Below are positions 26,779 through 35,703 of a stretch of DNA of 64,000 bases, piece by piece; the stretch's first letter is position 1, and every line of letters starts with the position of its first letter. The DNA comes from Pseudomonas sp. B33.4. GTDB lineage: Bacteria > Pseudomonadota > Gammaproteobacteria > Pseudomonadales > Pseudomonadaceae. The position numbers and the translations under genes are program-made. Location: contig NZ_CP140706.1 in assembly GCF_034555375.1 (NCBI RefSeq), positions 363,001-427,000 of the forward strand. Direction: 5' to 3'. The notes below the pieces were generated by a model that did not search any database, was not told the DNA's origin, and was given only the letters and a program-made list of their open reading frames with translations.

Positions 26779-27348
26779 ATGAGTGAAGTGAAGGTTCTAC
26801 GCGCCGAAGGTTACCCGCGCATGCCGTGGAAAAACGGCGGTGGCAGCACGGAAGAAATCACCCGCGATGCAGGCGCCGGTCTGGACGGTTTCGGCTGGCG
26901 CCTGTCGATTGCCGACATTGCCGAGTCGGGCGGTTTTTCGACGTTTGCTGGTTACCAGCGGGTGATCACCGTGTTGCAGGGTGACGGCATGACACTGTGC
27001 GTCGATGGCGACGACACTCGACCATTGTTACCGCTCGACCCGTTTGCCTTCAGCGGCGAAAGCCAGGTGTCGTGCACGCTGCTCGGCGGCGCAATTCGCG
27101 ACTTCAACCTGATTTACGCGCCACAACATTACAGCGCGCGGTTGCAGTGGCTGGAGGGTGAACAGGGTTTCTTCAGCTCGGCGGGGACGGTGTTGGTGTT
27201 CAGTGTCAGTGAGTTGCTGGGAGTCCGGATCGGTGACAGTGTTTCGCAGTTGGGGCGACATGATTGCCTGCAACTGGACGGTAACAGTGGGCTGGCCGAA
27301 GTCTCCACCAATGCCGCATGCTGCGTGATCGAGCTGACTGCGCGCTGA
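26779..27348 (+). CDS. hutD: HutD family protein
   Basis: HutD is a cupin-fold protein encoded in most Pseudomonas hut loci. In P. fluorescens SBW25 it is reported to limit hut expression, possibly by governing urocanate levels; no catalytic activity is proven. The 189 residues include the characteristic N-terminal block YPRMPWKNGGGSTEEI, followed by WRLSIADIAESGGFSTFAGYQ (split here by no insertion) and a C-terminal beta-rich half. It forms the hutCD unit with hutC. A REPIN follows its stop. Confidence 0.92.
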   Translation: MSEVKVLRAEGYPRMPWKNGGGSTEEITRDAGAGLDGFGWRLSIADIAESGGFSTFAGYQRVITVLQGDGMTLCVDGDDTRPLLPLDPFAFSGESQVSCTLLGGAIRDFNLIYAPQHYSARLQWLEGEQGFFSSAGTVLVFSVSELLGVRIGDSVSQLGRHDCLQLDGNSGLAEVSTNAACCVIELTAR

Positions 27349-27360
27349 TTCAAAAATCTT

Positions 27361-27439
27361 AAAAGATAGCAGCCTTCGGCAGCTCCTACAGGGACTACAT
27401 GAATCCCAATGCAGGAGCTGCCGAAGGCTGCGATCTTTT
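27361..27439. repeat. REPIN, GCAGGAGCTGCCGAAGGCTGCGATC variant
   Basis: Inverted arms AAAAGATAGCAGCCTTCGGC and GCCGAAGGCTGCGATCTTTT close a ~40-bp centre. It uses the CTTCGG variant rather than the CCTGCGG form at 14181 and 29491, and lies between hutD and the hutU promoter. Confidence 0.87.
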
Positions 27440-27461
27440 GCTTTTGGGTGTTCCCAACCCA

Positions 27462-27478
27462 CGCACCAATTTGTTACC
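27462..27478. promoter_or_regulatory. Candidate NtrC-type enhancer site upstream of hutU
   Basis: CGCACCA-ATT-TGTTACC has one good NtrC half (6/7) and a poor second half. It is ~150 bp upstream of the sigma-54 box, a plausible enhancer distance. CbrB, the other known hut activator, could also use sequences here. Confidence 0.25.
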
Positions 27479-27630
27479 GAACGCCCCAACGTGGCGCAAA
27501 GCCACGCTCATTTAACCAAACCCCGACCGCACAAAATCTCTCCGCGAAAAATTTCATCCACCCCCGAACCCTCGATTCAGGCGCCCTCCAGCCCTGTCCG
27601 CAACTTTTCTTGAACGCCCCTCCAACAAGT

Positions 27631-27646
27631 TGGCCGCTTGATTGCA
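27631..27646 (+). promoter_or_regulatory. Sigma-54 promoter of the hutU-hutG operon
   Basis: TGGCCG-CTTGA-TTGCA keeps the invariant GG-N10-GC and a perfect TTGCA -12 block. The predicted start site is near 27657, ~140 bp before hutU. This fits the known sigma-54/CbrAB-NtrBC dependence of PhutU in P. fluorescens. Confidence 0.75.
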
Positions 27647-27650
27647 TATG

Positions 27651-27664
27651 CTTGTATGTACAAG
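27651..27664. promoter_or_regulatory. HutC operator overlapping the hutU start site
   Basis: The palindrome CTTGTA-TG-TACAAG includes the TGTA-N2-TACA core. It begins 5 bp after the -12 element and covers the predicted transcription start, so bound HutC would block the sigma-54 holoenzyme or promoter clearance. Confidence 0.75.
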
Positions 27665-27796
27665 TAAAGACGTATGCGTATGAGTCGCTCGAGACTCTCC
27701 GCAGCGTCCACTGATTCGCTTGTCGCGCATCGAAGCGCACAGGCTGCTTGCCCACTGCCAGGGTTGGTTTGAATTGATCGCTGAGGAGTCTTTTTC

Positions 27797-29479
27797 GTGA
27801 CTGACAATAAGCCTACAAAGTTTCGCAACGTTGAGATCCGCGCTGCCCGCGGCAACAAGCTGACCGCCAAGAGCTGGCTGACCGAAGCGCCGCTGCGCAT
27901 GCTGATGAACAACCTCGACCCGGAAGTCGCCGAAAACCCGAAAGAACTGGTGGTTTACGGTGGTATCGGTCGCGCCGCGCGTAACTGGGAGTGCTACGAC
28001 AAAATCGTCGAAAGCCTGACCAACCTGAATGACGACGAGACCTTGCTGGTGCAATCCGGCAAGCCGGTCGGCGTGTTCAAGACTCACAGCAACGCCCCGC
28101 GCGTACTGATCGCCAACTCCAATCTCGTCCCGCACTGGGCGAGCTGGGAACACTTCAACGAACTCGACGCCAAAGGCCTGGCCATGTACGGCCAGATGAC
28201 CGCCGGCAGCTGGATCTACATCGGCAGCCAGGGCATCGTTCAAGGCACCTACGAAACCTTCGTCGAAGCCGGTCGCCAGCACTACAACGACAACCTCACC
28301 GGCAAGTGGGTCCTGACCGCAGGTCTCGGTGGCATGGGCGGCGCACAACCTCTGGCTGCAACCCTGGCTGGCGCATGCTCGCTGAACATCGAATGCCAAC
28401 AAGTCAGCATCGATTTCCGCCTGAAAAGCCGTTACGTCGATGAGCAAGCCACAGACCTCGACGACGCGCTGGCACGCATCGACAAATACACCAAAGAAGG
28501 CAAGGCGATCTCCATCGCGCTGCTGGGCAACGCCGCAGAAATCCTCCCGGAACTGGTCAAGCGTGGCGTACGCCCGGACATGGTCACCGACCAGACCAGC
28601 GCCCACGACCCGCTCAACGGCTACCTGCCAGCCGGCTGGACCTGGGACGAATACCGCGCCCGCGCCAAGACCGAGCCGGCCGCCGTAATCAAAGCCGCCA
28701 AGCAGTCGATGGCCGTGCACGTCAAAGCCATGCTGGAATTTCAGAAGCAAGGCATTCCGACCTTCGACTACGGCAACAACATCCGTCAGATGGCGCAAGA
28801 AGAAGGCGTCGAAAATGCCTTCGATTTCCCCGGTTTCGTACCGGCTTACATCCGTCCGCTGTTCTGCCGTGGCATCGGCCCGTTCCGTTGGGCTGCACTG
28901 TCGGGTGATCCGCAAGACATCTACAAAACCGACGCCAAGGTCAAAGAACTCATTCCGGACGACGCGCACCTGCACAACTGGCTGGACATGGCCCGCGAGC
29001 GCATCAGCTTCCAGGGTCTGCCAGCACGTATCTGCTGGGTCGGCCTGGGCCTGCGCGCCAAGCTCGGTCTGGCGTTCAACGAGATGGTGCGCAGCGGTGA
29101 GCTGTCGGCGCCGATCGTCATCGGTCGCGACCACCTCGACTCTGGCTCGGTCGCCAGCCCCAACCGTGAAACCGAATCGATGCAGGACGGTTCCGACGCC
29201 GTGTCCGACTGGCCACTGCTCAACGCTCTGCTGAATACCGCGAGCGGCGCGACCTGGGTTTCCCTGCACCACGGCGGCGGCGTCGGCATGGGCTTCTCGC
29301 AGCACTCGGGCATGGTGATTGTCTGCGACGGTACTGACGAAGCGGCCGAGCGTATTGCGCGCGTGCTGCACAACGACCCGGCTACCGGCGTTATGCGCCA
29401 CGCCGATGCCGGTTACCAGATCGCCATCGACTGCGCCAAGGAACAGGGGCTGAACCTGCCGATGATTACCGGCAAATAA
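27797..29479 (+). CDS. hutU: Urocanate hydratase
   Basis: HutU hydrates urocanate to imidazolone propionate using tightly bound NAD+ as electrophile. The 560-residue length is standard. Recognisable parts are [33 protein letters not shown], the NAD-binding [28 protein letters not shown], the active-site cysteine region [19 protein letters not shown], and the C-terminal [15 protein letters not shown]. It starts at GTG 27797 ([10 protein letters not shown]) with GAGGAG upstream. It is first gene of the long hut operon, behind a sigma-54 promoter and HutC operator. A REPIN separates it from the permease. Confidence 0.97.
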   Translation: MTDNKPTKFRNVEIRAARGNKLTAKSWLTEAPLRMLMNNLDPEVAENPKELVVYGGIGRAARNWECYDKIVESLTNLNDDETLLVQSGKPVGVFKTHSNAPRVLIANSNLVPHWASWEHFNELDAKGLAMYGQMTAGSWIYIGSQGIVQGTYETFVEAGRQHYNDNLTGKWVLTAGLGGMGGAQPLAATLAGACSLNIECQQVSIDFRLKSRYVDEQATDLDDALARIDKYTKEGKAISIALLGNAAEILPELVKRGVRPDMVTDQTSAHDPLNGYLPAGWTWDEYRARAKTEPAAVIKAAKQSMAVHVKAMLEFQKQGIPTFDYGNNIRQMAQEEGVENAFDFPGFVPAYIRPLFCRGIGPFRWAALSGDPQDIYKTDAKVKELIPDDAHLHNWLDMARERISFQGLPARICWVGLGLRAKLGLAFNEMVRSGELSAPIVIGRDHLDSGSVASPNRETESMQDGSDAVSDWPLLNALLNTASGATWVSLHHGGGVGMGFSQHSGMVIVCDGTDEAAERIARVLHNDPATGVMRHADAGYQIAIDCAKEQGLNLPMITGK

Positions 29480-29490
29480 ATGCAAAACCC

Positions 29491-29572
29491 CTGTAGGAGC
29501 TGCCGCAGGCTGCGATCTTTTGATGTTGGTTTTTCAAGATCAAAAGATCGCAGCCTGCGGCAGCTCCTACAG
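29491..29572. repeat. REPIN, GTAGGAGCTGCCGCAGGCTGCGATC type, reverse layout
   Basis: The arms are the same REP as at 14181 but with the CTGTAGGAG ends outward and the GATCTTTT ends inward. It lies in the gap between hutU and the permease gene, so it is transcribed inside the hut operon. Confidence 0.88.
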
Positions 29573-29601
29573 AGAATCTAACAATCCACAGAGGTTGAAT
29601 C

Positions 29602-31074
29602 ATGGCTGTCAACACCGATCGTGCAGGCAACAAACCGTTGATCGAAAGGCGTTCGATCGACTACATCCCGGAAGCGGAAAGACACGGTCGTCTGTTCAGC
29701 CAATTCACCCTGTGGATGGGTGCCAACCTGCAAATCACTGCGATTGTCACCGGGGCTTTGGCCGTGGTGCTCGGTGGTGATGTGTTCTGGTCGCTGATCG
29801 GTCTGTTGATCGGTCAATTGCTCGGTGGTGGGGTGATGGCGCTGCACGCGGCGCAAGGGCCGAAGCTCGGTCTGCCGCAGATGATCTCCAGCCGTGTGCA
29901 GTTTGGCGTTTATGGTGCGGCGATCCCGATTGTGCTGGTGTGCCTGATGTACCTGGGTTTCACCGCGACGGGCACCGTGCTTTCCGGCCAGGCGCTGGGC
30001 CAGTTGTTTGGCGTCAGCGACAGCGTCGGCATCCTGATTTTCGCCAGCGTCATTGTGCTGGTCACGGTGCTCGGTTATCGGGTGATCCACTGGATCGGCC
30101 GTGTCGCCAGCGTGATTGGCGTGATTGCCTTCGTGTTCCTGTTCTGGCGCCTGATGAGCCAGACCGACGTCGGCGCACTTCTGCAAATCCGTCACTTCAG
30201 CTGGAGCAGTTTCCTCCTCGCAGTGTCGCTCGCGGCCTCCTGGCAGATCGCTTTCGGCCCGTACGTGGCTGACTATTCCCGTTACCTGCCGAGCAACACC
30301 TCGGCGGTGAAAACCTTCTTCGCCGCCGGTGCCGGTTCAGTGGTCGGCGCGCAAGTGGCAATGATCCTCGGCGTCTTTGCGGCGGCTTCTGCCAACGGCC
30401 AATTCGCCGGCCATGAAGTTGCCTACATCGTCGGCCTGGGCGGCACCGGTGCCACCGCCGCGCTGCTGTACTTCAGCATCGCGTTCGGCAAGGTGACCAT
30501 CTCGACACTGAACTCCTACGGCAGCTTCATGTGCATCGCGACCATCATCAGCGGTTTCAAAGGCCATCTGACCGTTACGCGCCTGCAGCGTCTGGTGTTC
30601 GTGTTGGTGATTGTCGGCACCGCGACCCTGATCGCGCTGCTCGGTCAGCACTCGTTCCTCGGTGCGTTCAAGTCTTTCATCCTGTTCCTGCTCGCCTTCT
30701 TCACACCGTGGAGCGCGATCAACCTGGTCGACTACTACTGCATCACCCGTGAGCGCTACGACGTGCCGGCACTGGCTAATCCGAACGGCCGCTACGGTCG
30801 CTGGAACCTGCTCGGCATCAGCGTTTATGTGTTCGGTGTGCTGGTGCAGTTGCCGTTCATCTCGACCAAGTTCTACACCGGTCCGTTGGTGGCCGCCCTC
30901 GGTGATGTGGACATTTCCTGGATCATCGGTCTGGTGCTGCCGGCCGTCGTCTACTACGTGTGCGCGAAAAAATGGCACAGCGCGGTACCCGATCAACTGA
31001 TTCTGCCGGTCGAGCAGAACAGCGTTGTACAACCTAAAACAAGCGGGGCCGGTCGCGCTGCGGCGCAGGCCTGA
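29602..31074 (+). CDS. NCS1-family permease of the hut operon (probable urocanate or histidine-pathway transporter)
   Basis: A 490-residue inner-membrane permease of the nucleobase-cation-symport-1 (cytosine permease-like) family, with about 12 hydrophobic spans and the N-terminal signature FSQFTLWMGANLQITAI. Later motifs include SWQIAFGPYVADYSRYLP and FLAFFTPWSAINLVDYY. Located directly after hutU, it corresponds in position to the transporter called HutTu (urocanate uptake) in P. fluorescens SBW25. That substrate is an inference from position; the family otherwise moves nucleobases and related compounds. No histidine-specific amino-acid permease is found elsewhere in this operon. Confidence 0.82.
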   Translation: MAVNTDRAGNKPLIERRSIDYIPEAERHGRLFSQFTLWMGANLQITAIVTGALAVVLGGDVFWSLIGLLIGQLLGGGVMALHAAQGPKLGLPQMISSRVQFGVYGAAIPIVLVCLMYLGFTATGTVLSGQALGQLFGVSDSVGILIFASVIVLVTVLGYRVIHWIGRVASVIGVIAFVFLFWRLMSQTDVGALLQIRHFSWSSFLLAVSLAASWQIAFGPYVADYSRYLPSNTSAVKTFFAAGAGSVVGAQVAMILGVFAAASANGQFAGHEVAYIVGLGGTGATAALLYFSIAFGKVTISTLNSYGSFMCIATIISGFKGHLTVTRLQRLVFVLVIVGTATLIALLGQHSFLGAFKSFILFLLAFFTPWSAINLVDYYCITRERYDVPALANPNGRYGRWNLLGISVYVFGVLVQLPFISTKFYTGPLVAALGDVDISWIIGLVLPAVVYYVCAKKWHSAVPDQLILPVEQNSVVQPKTSGAGRAAAQA

Positions 31075-31144
31075 TTTGGACGTGGACAGGGCTGGATGCC
31101 TCTTGACTGCCGTAAGCCAATTCATGATTAGGAGCGTCACAACA

Positions 31145-32113
31145 ATGAAATCGAACAAGACCCTGCTGACCACATTGCTGTCCATGGGCCTGCTGGCCAG
31201 TGCCGGTGCGACCCAAGCCGCCGGCTGGTGCGAATCGGGCAAGCCGGTGAAATTTGCCGGCCTGAACTGGGAAAGCGGCATGCTGCTGACCGACGTCCTG
31301 CAAGTGGTGCTGGAGAAAGGTTACGACTGCAAGACCGACAGTTTGCCGGGCAACTCCATCACCATGGAAAACGCCCTGAGCAGCAACGATATTCAAGTGT
31401 TCGCCGAAGAATGGGTCGGCCGCAGCGAGGTCTGGAACAAGGCCGAGAAGGCCGGCAAGGTCGTCGGCGTTGGCGCTCCGGTTGTCGGCGCGGTGGAAGG
31501 TTGGTACGTGCCGCGTTACGTGATCGAAGGCGACGCTAAGCGCAAGCTGGAAGCCAAAGCCCCGGATCTGAAAAACATCGCTGATCTGGGCAAATACGCA
31601 GCGGTGTTCAAGGACGCCGAAGAGCCATCCAAGGGCCGTTTCTACAACTGCCCGGCCGGCTGGACCTGCGAACTCGACAACAGCGAAATGCTGAAAAGCT
31701 ACGGCCTCGAAAGCAGCTACACCAACTTCCGCCCGGGCACCGGCCCGGCGCTGGATGCGGCGGTGCTGTCGAGCTACAAGCGTGGCGAGCCGATCCTGTT
31801 CTACTACTGGTCGCCAACCCCGCTGATGGGCCAGGTGGATCTGGTCAAACTCGAAGAAAAACCGGGCGTCGACAAGTCTGTGAGCATCAAGGTCGGCCTG
31901 TCGAAAACCTTCCACGACGAAGCCCCGGAACTGGTCGCCGTGCTGGAAAAGGTCAACCTGCCGATCGATCTGCTGAACCAGAACCTGGGCCGCATGGCCA
32001 AGGAACGTATCGAGTCGCCAAAACTGGCGAAAATCTTCCTCAAGGAACATCCTGAGGTCTGGCATGCGTGGGTCAGTGAAGACGCTGCCAAGAAAATCGA
32101 CGCGGCGCTGTAG
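31145..32113 (+). CDS. hutX: ABC transporter substrate-binding protein HutX
   Basis: A 322-residue periplasmic binding protein of the glycine betaine/OpuAC-ProX class. The signal peptide is MKSNKTLLTTLLSMGLLASA with cleavage after TQAA, and the mature protein begins GWCESGKPVKFAGLNWESG. Cys pairs (WCESG with YDCKTD; NCPAGWTCELD) may form disulfides. With hutW and hutV it makes the histidine importer known from P. fluorescens. I chose ATG 31145 because it places the signal peptide at the N-terminus; the frame is open ~40 codons upstream, overlapping the permease gene. Confidence 0.93.
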   Translation: MKSNKTLLTTLLSMGLLASAGATQAAGWCESGKPVKFAGLNWESGMLLTDVLQVVLEKGYDCKTDSLPGNSITMENALSSNDIQVFAEEWVGRSEVWNKAEKAGKVVGVGAPVVGAVEGWYVPRYVIEGDAKRKLEAKAPDLKNIADLGKYAAVFKDAEEPSKGRFYNCPAGWTCELDNSEMLKSYGLESSYTNFRPGTGPALDAAVLSSYKRGEPILFYYWSPTPLMGQVDLVKLEEKPGVDKSVSIKVGLSKTFHDEAPELVAVLEKVNLPIDLLNQNLGRMAKERIESPKLAKIFLKEHPEVWHAWVSEDAAKKIDAAL

Positions 32114-32196
32114 GTCGATACCTCCCGGTCAACCGTGAGGCTGGCCGGGAGATATGCCGTAATCGCTTGATTGAGATTTCTGATTGAGAGCCGCTT

Positions 32197-33048
32197 ATGT
32201 TTCCCGAGAGCTTTACCTTTTCCATCGCCGACTGGGTCAACGGTTGGGTCGATTCGCTGGTCACCAACTACGGTGATGTGTTCCGCCACATCTCCGACAC
32301 GCTGCTGTGGGCCATCGTCAACCTTGAAGGCCTGCTGCGAGCGGCGCCGTGGTGGCTGATGCTGGCGATCGTCGGTGTGGTTGCCTGGCATGCAACACGC
32401 AAAGTGGTGACCACAGCGGTCATCGTCGGTCTGTTGTTCCTGGTGGGTGCTGTTGGCCTGTGGGACAAACTCATGCAGACCCTGGCGCTGATGATGGTCG
32501 CGACGATCATTTCGGTGCTGATCGGCATCCCGCTGGGGATTCTCTCTGCACGCAGCAATCGCCTGCGTTCGGTGCTGATGCCGCTGCTCGACATCATGCA
32601 AACCATGCCAAGTTTCGTGTACCTGATCCCGGTGCTGATGCTGTTCGGTCTGGGCAAGGTGCCGGCGATTTTCGCCACCGTTATCTATGCCGCGCCGCCG
32701 CTGATTCGCCTGACCGATCTGGGCATTCGCCAGGTCGACGGCGAGGTGATGGAAGCGATCAACGCTTTCGGTGCCAACCGCTGGCAGCAACTGTTCGGCG
32801 TGCAACTGCCGCTGGCCCTGCCGAGCATCATGGCCGGGATCAACCAGACCACCATGATGGCCCTGTCGATGGTGGTGATCGCCTCGATGATCGGTGCCCG
32901 GGGGCTTGGTGAAGATGTGCTGGTGGGGATTCAGACACTCAACGTCGGGCGCGGCCTCGAAGCCGGTCTGGCGATCGTGATTCTCGCCGTGGTCATCGAC
33001 CGCATTACTCAGGCGTACGGTCGGCCACGGCATGAGGTGAGCAAATGA
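32197..33048 (+). CDS. hutW: ABC transporter permease HutW
   Basis: A 283-residue ProW-type inner-membrane permease. An N-terminal region with a helix is followed by the BPD transport domain, with the ATPase-coupling loop near FGANRWQQLFGVQLPLALPSIMAGINQ. Five to six hydrophobic spans are apparent. It forms the membrane channel of HutXWV for histidine uptake. It overlaps hutV by 4 bp (ATGA) and follows hutX by 83 bp. Confidence 0.93.
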   Translation: MFPESFTFSIADWVNGWVDSLVTNYGDVFRHISDTLLWAIVNLEGLLRAAPWWLMLAIVGVVAWHATRKVVTTAVIVGLLFLVGAVGLWDKLMQTLALMMVATIISVLIGIPLGILSARSNRLRSVLMPLLDIMQTMPSFVYLIPVLMLFGLGKVPAIFATVIYAAPPLIRLTDLGIRQVDGEVMEAINAFGANRWQQLFGVQLPLALPSIMAGINQTTMMALSMVVIASMIGARGLGEDVLVGIQTLNVGRGLEAGLAIVILAVVIDRITQAYGRPRHEVSK

Positions 33049-33875
33049 ACAATGCAACCGTGAGCAAGATCGAAGTCAAAAACGTCTTCAAGATTTTCGG
33101 CAACCGCGCCAAGGATGCACTGGCCATGGTCGGTCAGGGCAAGACCAAGGATCAGGTGCTGAGCGAGACCGGTTGTGTGGTCGGCGTTAATGACCTGTCG
33201 CTGAGCATCGGCACTGGTGAGATCTTCGTGATCATGGGTCTGTCCGGCTCGGGAAAATCGACCTTGGTGCGCCACTTCAATCGGCTGATCGATCCCACCA
33301 GCGGGGCGATCCTCGTCGATGGCGTCGACATCCTGCAATACGACATGGACGCCCTGCGCGAATTTCGCCGACACAAGATCAGCATGGTGTTCCAGAGCTT
33401 CGGCCTGCTGCCGCACAAAACCGTACTCGACAACGTCGCCTACGGCCTGAAAGTGCGTGGCGAGAGCAAGCAGATGTGCTCGGAACGCGCGCTGCACTGG
33501 ATCAACACCGTGGGCCTCAAAGGCTACGAAAACAAATACCCGCACCAGCTCTCCGGCGGCATGCGCCAGCGTGTCGGCCTGGCTCGGGCCTTGGCGGCGG
33601 ATACCGACATCATCCTCATGGATGAGGCGTTCAGTGCGCTGGACCCGCTGATTCGTGCGGAGATGCAGGATCAGTTGCTGGAGCTGCAAAAGACTTTGCA
33701 CAAGACCATCGTCTTCATCACTCACGACCTCGACGAGGCGGTGCGTATCGGCAATCGCATTGCGATTCTCAAGGACGGGAAGTTGATACAGGTCGGCACG
33801 CCGAGAGAGATCTTGCATTCGCCGGCGGATGAGTACGTTGACCGGTTCGTGCAGCGGCGTGCGGCGGTGGTTTGA
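33045..33875 (+). CDS. hutV: ABC transporter ATP-binding protein HutV
   Basis: A 276-residue ATPase of the glycine betaine/proline (ProV) type. It has Walker A GLSGSGKSTL, the Q-loop MVFQSFGLLPHKTVLDNVAYG, the signature LSGGMRQRVGLARALA, Walker B DIILMDEAFSALDP and the switch His (FITHDLDEAVRIG). It lacks the C-terminal CBS pair present in ProV/OpuAA, so osmotic gating by CBS domains is not expected, in line with a nutrient-uptake role. It has the family's N-terminal extension (FKIFGNRAKDALAMVGQGK). It energises HutW. Confidence 0.94.
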   Translation: MNNATVSKIEVKNVFKIFGNRAKDALAMVGQGKTKDQVLSETGCVVGVNDLSLSIGTGEIFVIMGLSGSGKSTLVRHFNRLIDPTSGAILVDGVDILQYDMDALREFRRHKISMVFQSFGLLPHKTVLDNVAYGLKVRGESKQMCSERALHWINTVGLKGYENKYPHQLSGGMRQRVGLARALAADTDIILMDEAFSALDPLIRAEMQDQLLELQKTLHKTIVFITHDLDEAVRIGNRIAILKDGKLIQVGTPREILHSPADEYVDRFVQRRAAVV

Positions 33876-33904
33876 TCTGAATTATGCAGTGCACTGACTG
33901 GCCC

Positions 33905-34022
33905 TATCGCTGGCAAGCCAGCTCCCACAGGGGTTGTGTGAACAATGAGAGCTGGCAGGCCCAGTTCCTACAGAGATTGTGTGAACACAGGAGATCCTGT
34001 GGGAGCTGGCTTGCCAGCGATG
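33905..34022. repeat. REPIN with a degenerate middle REP, GTGGGAGCTGGCTTGCCAGCGAT type
   Basis: Outer arms TATCGCTGGCAAGCCAGCTCC and GGAGCTGGCTTGCCAGCGATG enclose a third, decayed REP (GAGAGCTGGCAGGCCCAGTTCC). It lies in the hut operon between hutV and the first lyase homologue, 41 bp before its start. Confidence 0.85.
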
Positions 34023-34063
34023 AGGCCGGTAAAGCTGCATCAATATTACGGTTGAGGTTTTAG

Positions 34064-35587
34064 ATGTCCCAGGCTGAAAAAATCGTTATCACCGGCGCCC
34101 CTCTGCGTTGGCAGGACGTGGTTGCCGTCGCCCGTCACGGCGCTCAACTTGAGCTGTCCAGCGACACCTGGGCGCGCATCGAAAACGCCCAAGGCATCGT
34201 CCAGCGCATCGTCGCAAGCGGCGAGCGCGCCTATGGCGTGAACACCGGCCTGGGCGGTTTGTCCAACGTCTCGCTCAAAGACGAACAACTCAGCCAACTC
34301 TCGCGCAACACCTTGCTCAGTCACGCTTGCGGCGTCGGCCCGGTGCTCGCCGACGAGCAAACACGCGCGATCATCTGCGCGGCGATCCACAACTACAGCC
34401 ACGGCAAATCCGGCATTCACCGGCGGGTCGTCGAAGCGCTGCTGGCGCTGCTCAATCGCGGCATCACTCCGCAGGTTCCGTCGCAAGGCTCGGTCGGTTA
34501 CCTGACCCACATGGCGCACATCGGCATCGCGTTGCTCGGCGTCGGCAATGTCAGCTATCGCGGGCAGATCACCTCGGCGCAACAGGCGCTGGCCGAAGAA
34601 GGCCTGCAACCCGTGCAACTCGGCGCAAAAGACGGTTTGTGCCTGGTCAACGGCACGCCGTGCATGACCGGCCTCAGTTGTCTGGCGATTGCCGATGCCA
34701 CGCGGCTGGTGCAGTGGGCCGATGTCATCGGCGCGATGAGTTTCGAAGCCCAGCGCGGCCAGATCGATGCATTCGACGCTGAAATCATCGCGTTGAAACC
34801 ACACCCAGGGATGCAGCAGGTCGGCGTCAATCTGCGCGCGTTGCTCGATGGCAGCGAAGTGATCGCGTCGAGCAAAGGCATTCGCACTCAGGACGCTTTG
34901 AGCATTCGTTCGATTCCGCAGGTGCACGGTGCCGCGCGTGATCAACTCGACCACGCGATCAAGCAGGTCGAAGCCGAACTCAACGGCTGCACCGACAATC
35001 CGTTGCTGCTGGGCACGCCGGACAGTTTTCGGGTGATGTCGCAAGCCAATCCGCACGGCCAATCGGTGGCGATGGCGGCCGATTTGCTGGCGATTGCCAT
35101 GGCCGAAATCGGCTCGATCGCCGAGCGTCGCCTCGATCGTCTGGTCAACCCGCACGTCAGTGGTTTGCCGGCGTTTCTGGTGGCCAATCCGGGGGTGAAC
35201 TCCGGGATGATGATCGTCCAATACGTCGCCGCGTCGCTGTGCGCGGAAAACCGCCAATTGGCGCAACCGGCGGTGCTCGATAACTACATTACTTCCGGCT
35301 TGCAGGAAGATCATCTGAGCATGGGCACCAGCGCCGCGCTGAAGCTGCATCGCGCCCTGGAAAACTGCACGCAGATCCTCGCCATCGAATACCTGCTGGC
35401 GGCGCAGGCGTTTGAATTCCTCAAGGAACAACGTTTCGGCGCGGGCACCGATATCGCTTGGCGACTGCTGCGCGAAAAAGTCCCGGCCTACGATCAGGAT
35501 CGCTGGCTGGCGCCGGATATCGCTGCCGCTGCGAGCGTTTTGAAAGCGCCGAATCTGCTGCACAACGCTTTACCGAATTTGCACTGA
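34064..35587 (+). CDS. hutH1: HAL/PAL-family protein without MIO cofactor triad (HutH1-type)
   Basis: This 507-residue protein is a full-length member of the aromatic amino acid ammonia-lyase family ([35 protein letters not shown] all present). In place of the [14 protein letters not shown] segment it reads [11 protein letters not shown] at 142-152: the three residues Ala-Ser-Gly that cyclise into MIO are missing exactly. The QDPYSLR active-site motif is QDALSIR (276-282), so the catalytic tyrosine (Tyr280 of P. putida histidase) is Leu. The frame is intact. It corresponds to the HutH1 homologue of SBW25, where the second gene is the working histidase. Function is unknown; binding, regulation or a different reaction are possible. 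Confidence 0.88.
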   Translation: MSQAEKIVITGAPLRWQDVVAVARHGAQLELSSDTWARIENAQGIVQRIVASGERAYGVNTGLGGLSNVSLKDEQLSQLSRNTLLSHACGVGPVLADEQTRAIICAAIHNYSHGKSGIHRRVVEALLALLNRGITPQVPSQGSVGYLTHMAHIGIALLGVGNVSYRGQITSAQQALAEEGLQPVQLGAKDGLCLVNGTPCMTGLSCLAIADATRLVQWADVIGAMSFEAQRGQIDAFDAEIIALKPHPGMQQVGVNLRALLDGSEVIASSKGIRTQDALSIRSIPQVHGAARDQLDHAIKQVEAELNGCTDNPLLLGTPDSFRVMSQANPHGQSVAMAADLLAIAMAEIGSIAERRLDRLVNPHVSGLPAFLVANPGVNSGMMIVQYVAASLCAENRQLAQPAVLDNYITSGLQEDHLSMGTSAALKLHRALENCTQILAIEYLLAAQAFEFLKEQRFGAGTDIAWRLLREKVPAYDQDRWLAPDIAAAASVLKAPNLLHNALPNLH

Positions 35588-35703
35588 AAAATACCCACGC
35601 CAGCGTGCCAAGGCGCGACTCCCCAAAAGGCGAGACGCGACGGACAACGGACATCTCCGGAGCGTCTGGCGAGTTAATAACAAACTCTCAAAAGGAGCAC
35701 AAA

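Noticed and set aside
27461..27664. Riboswitch or leader peptide ahead of hutU
   Set aside because: No conserved aptamer, His codon run or attenuator hairpin is visible; the region is explained by the promoter and operator.
34064..35587. First lyase homologue as a frameshifted or broken hutH pseudogene
   Set aside because: The 507-codon frame is intact with normal codon use and only a clean 3-residue deletion at the cofactor site; other conserved blocks are preserved.
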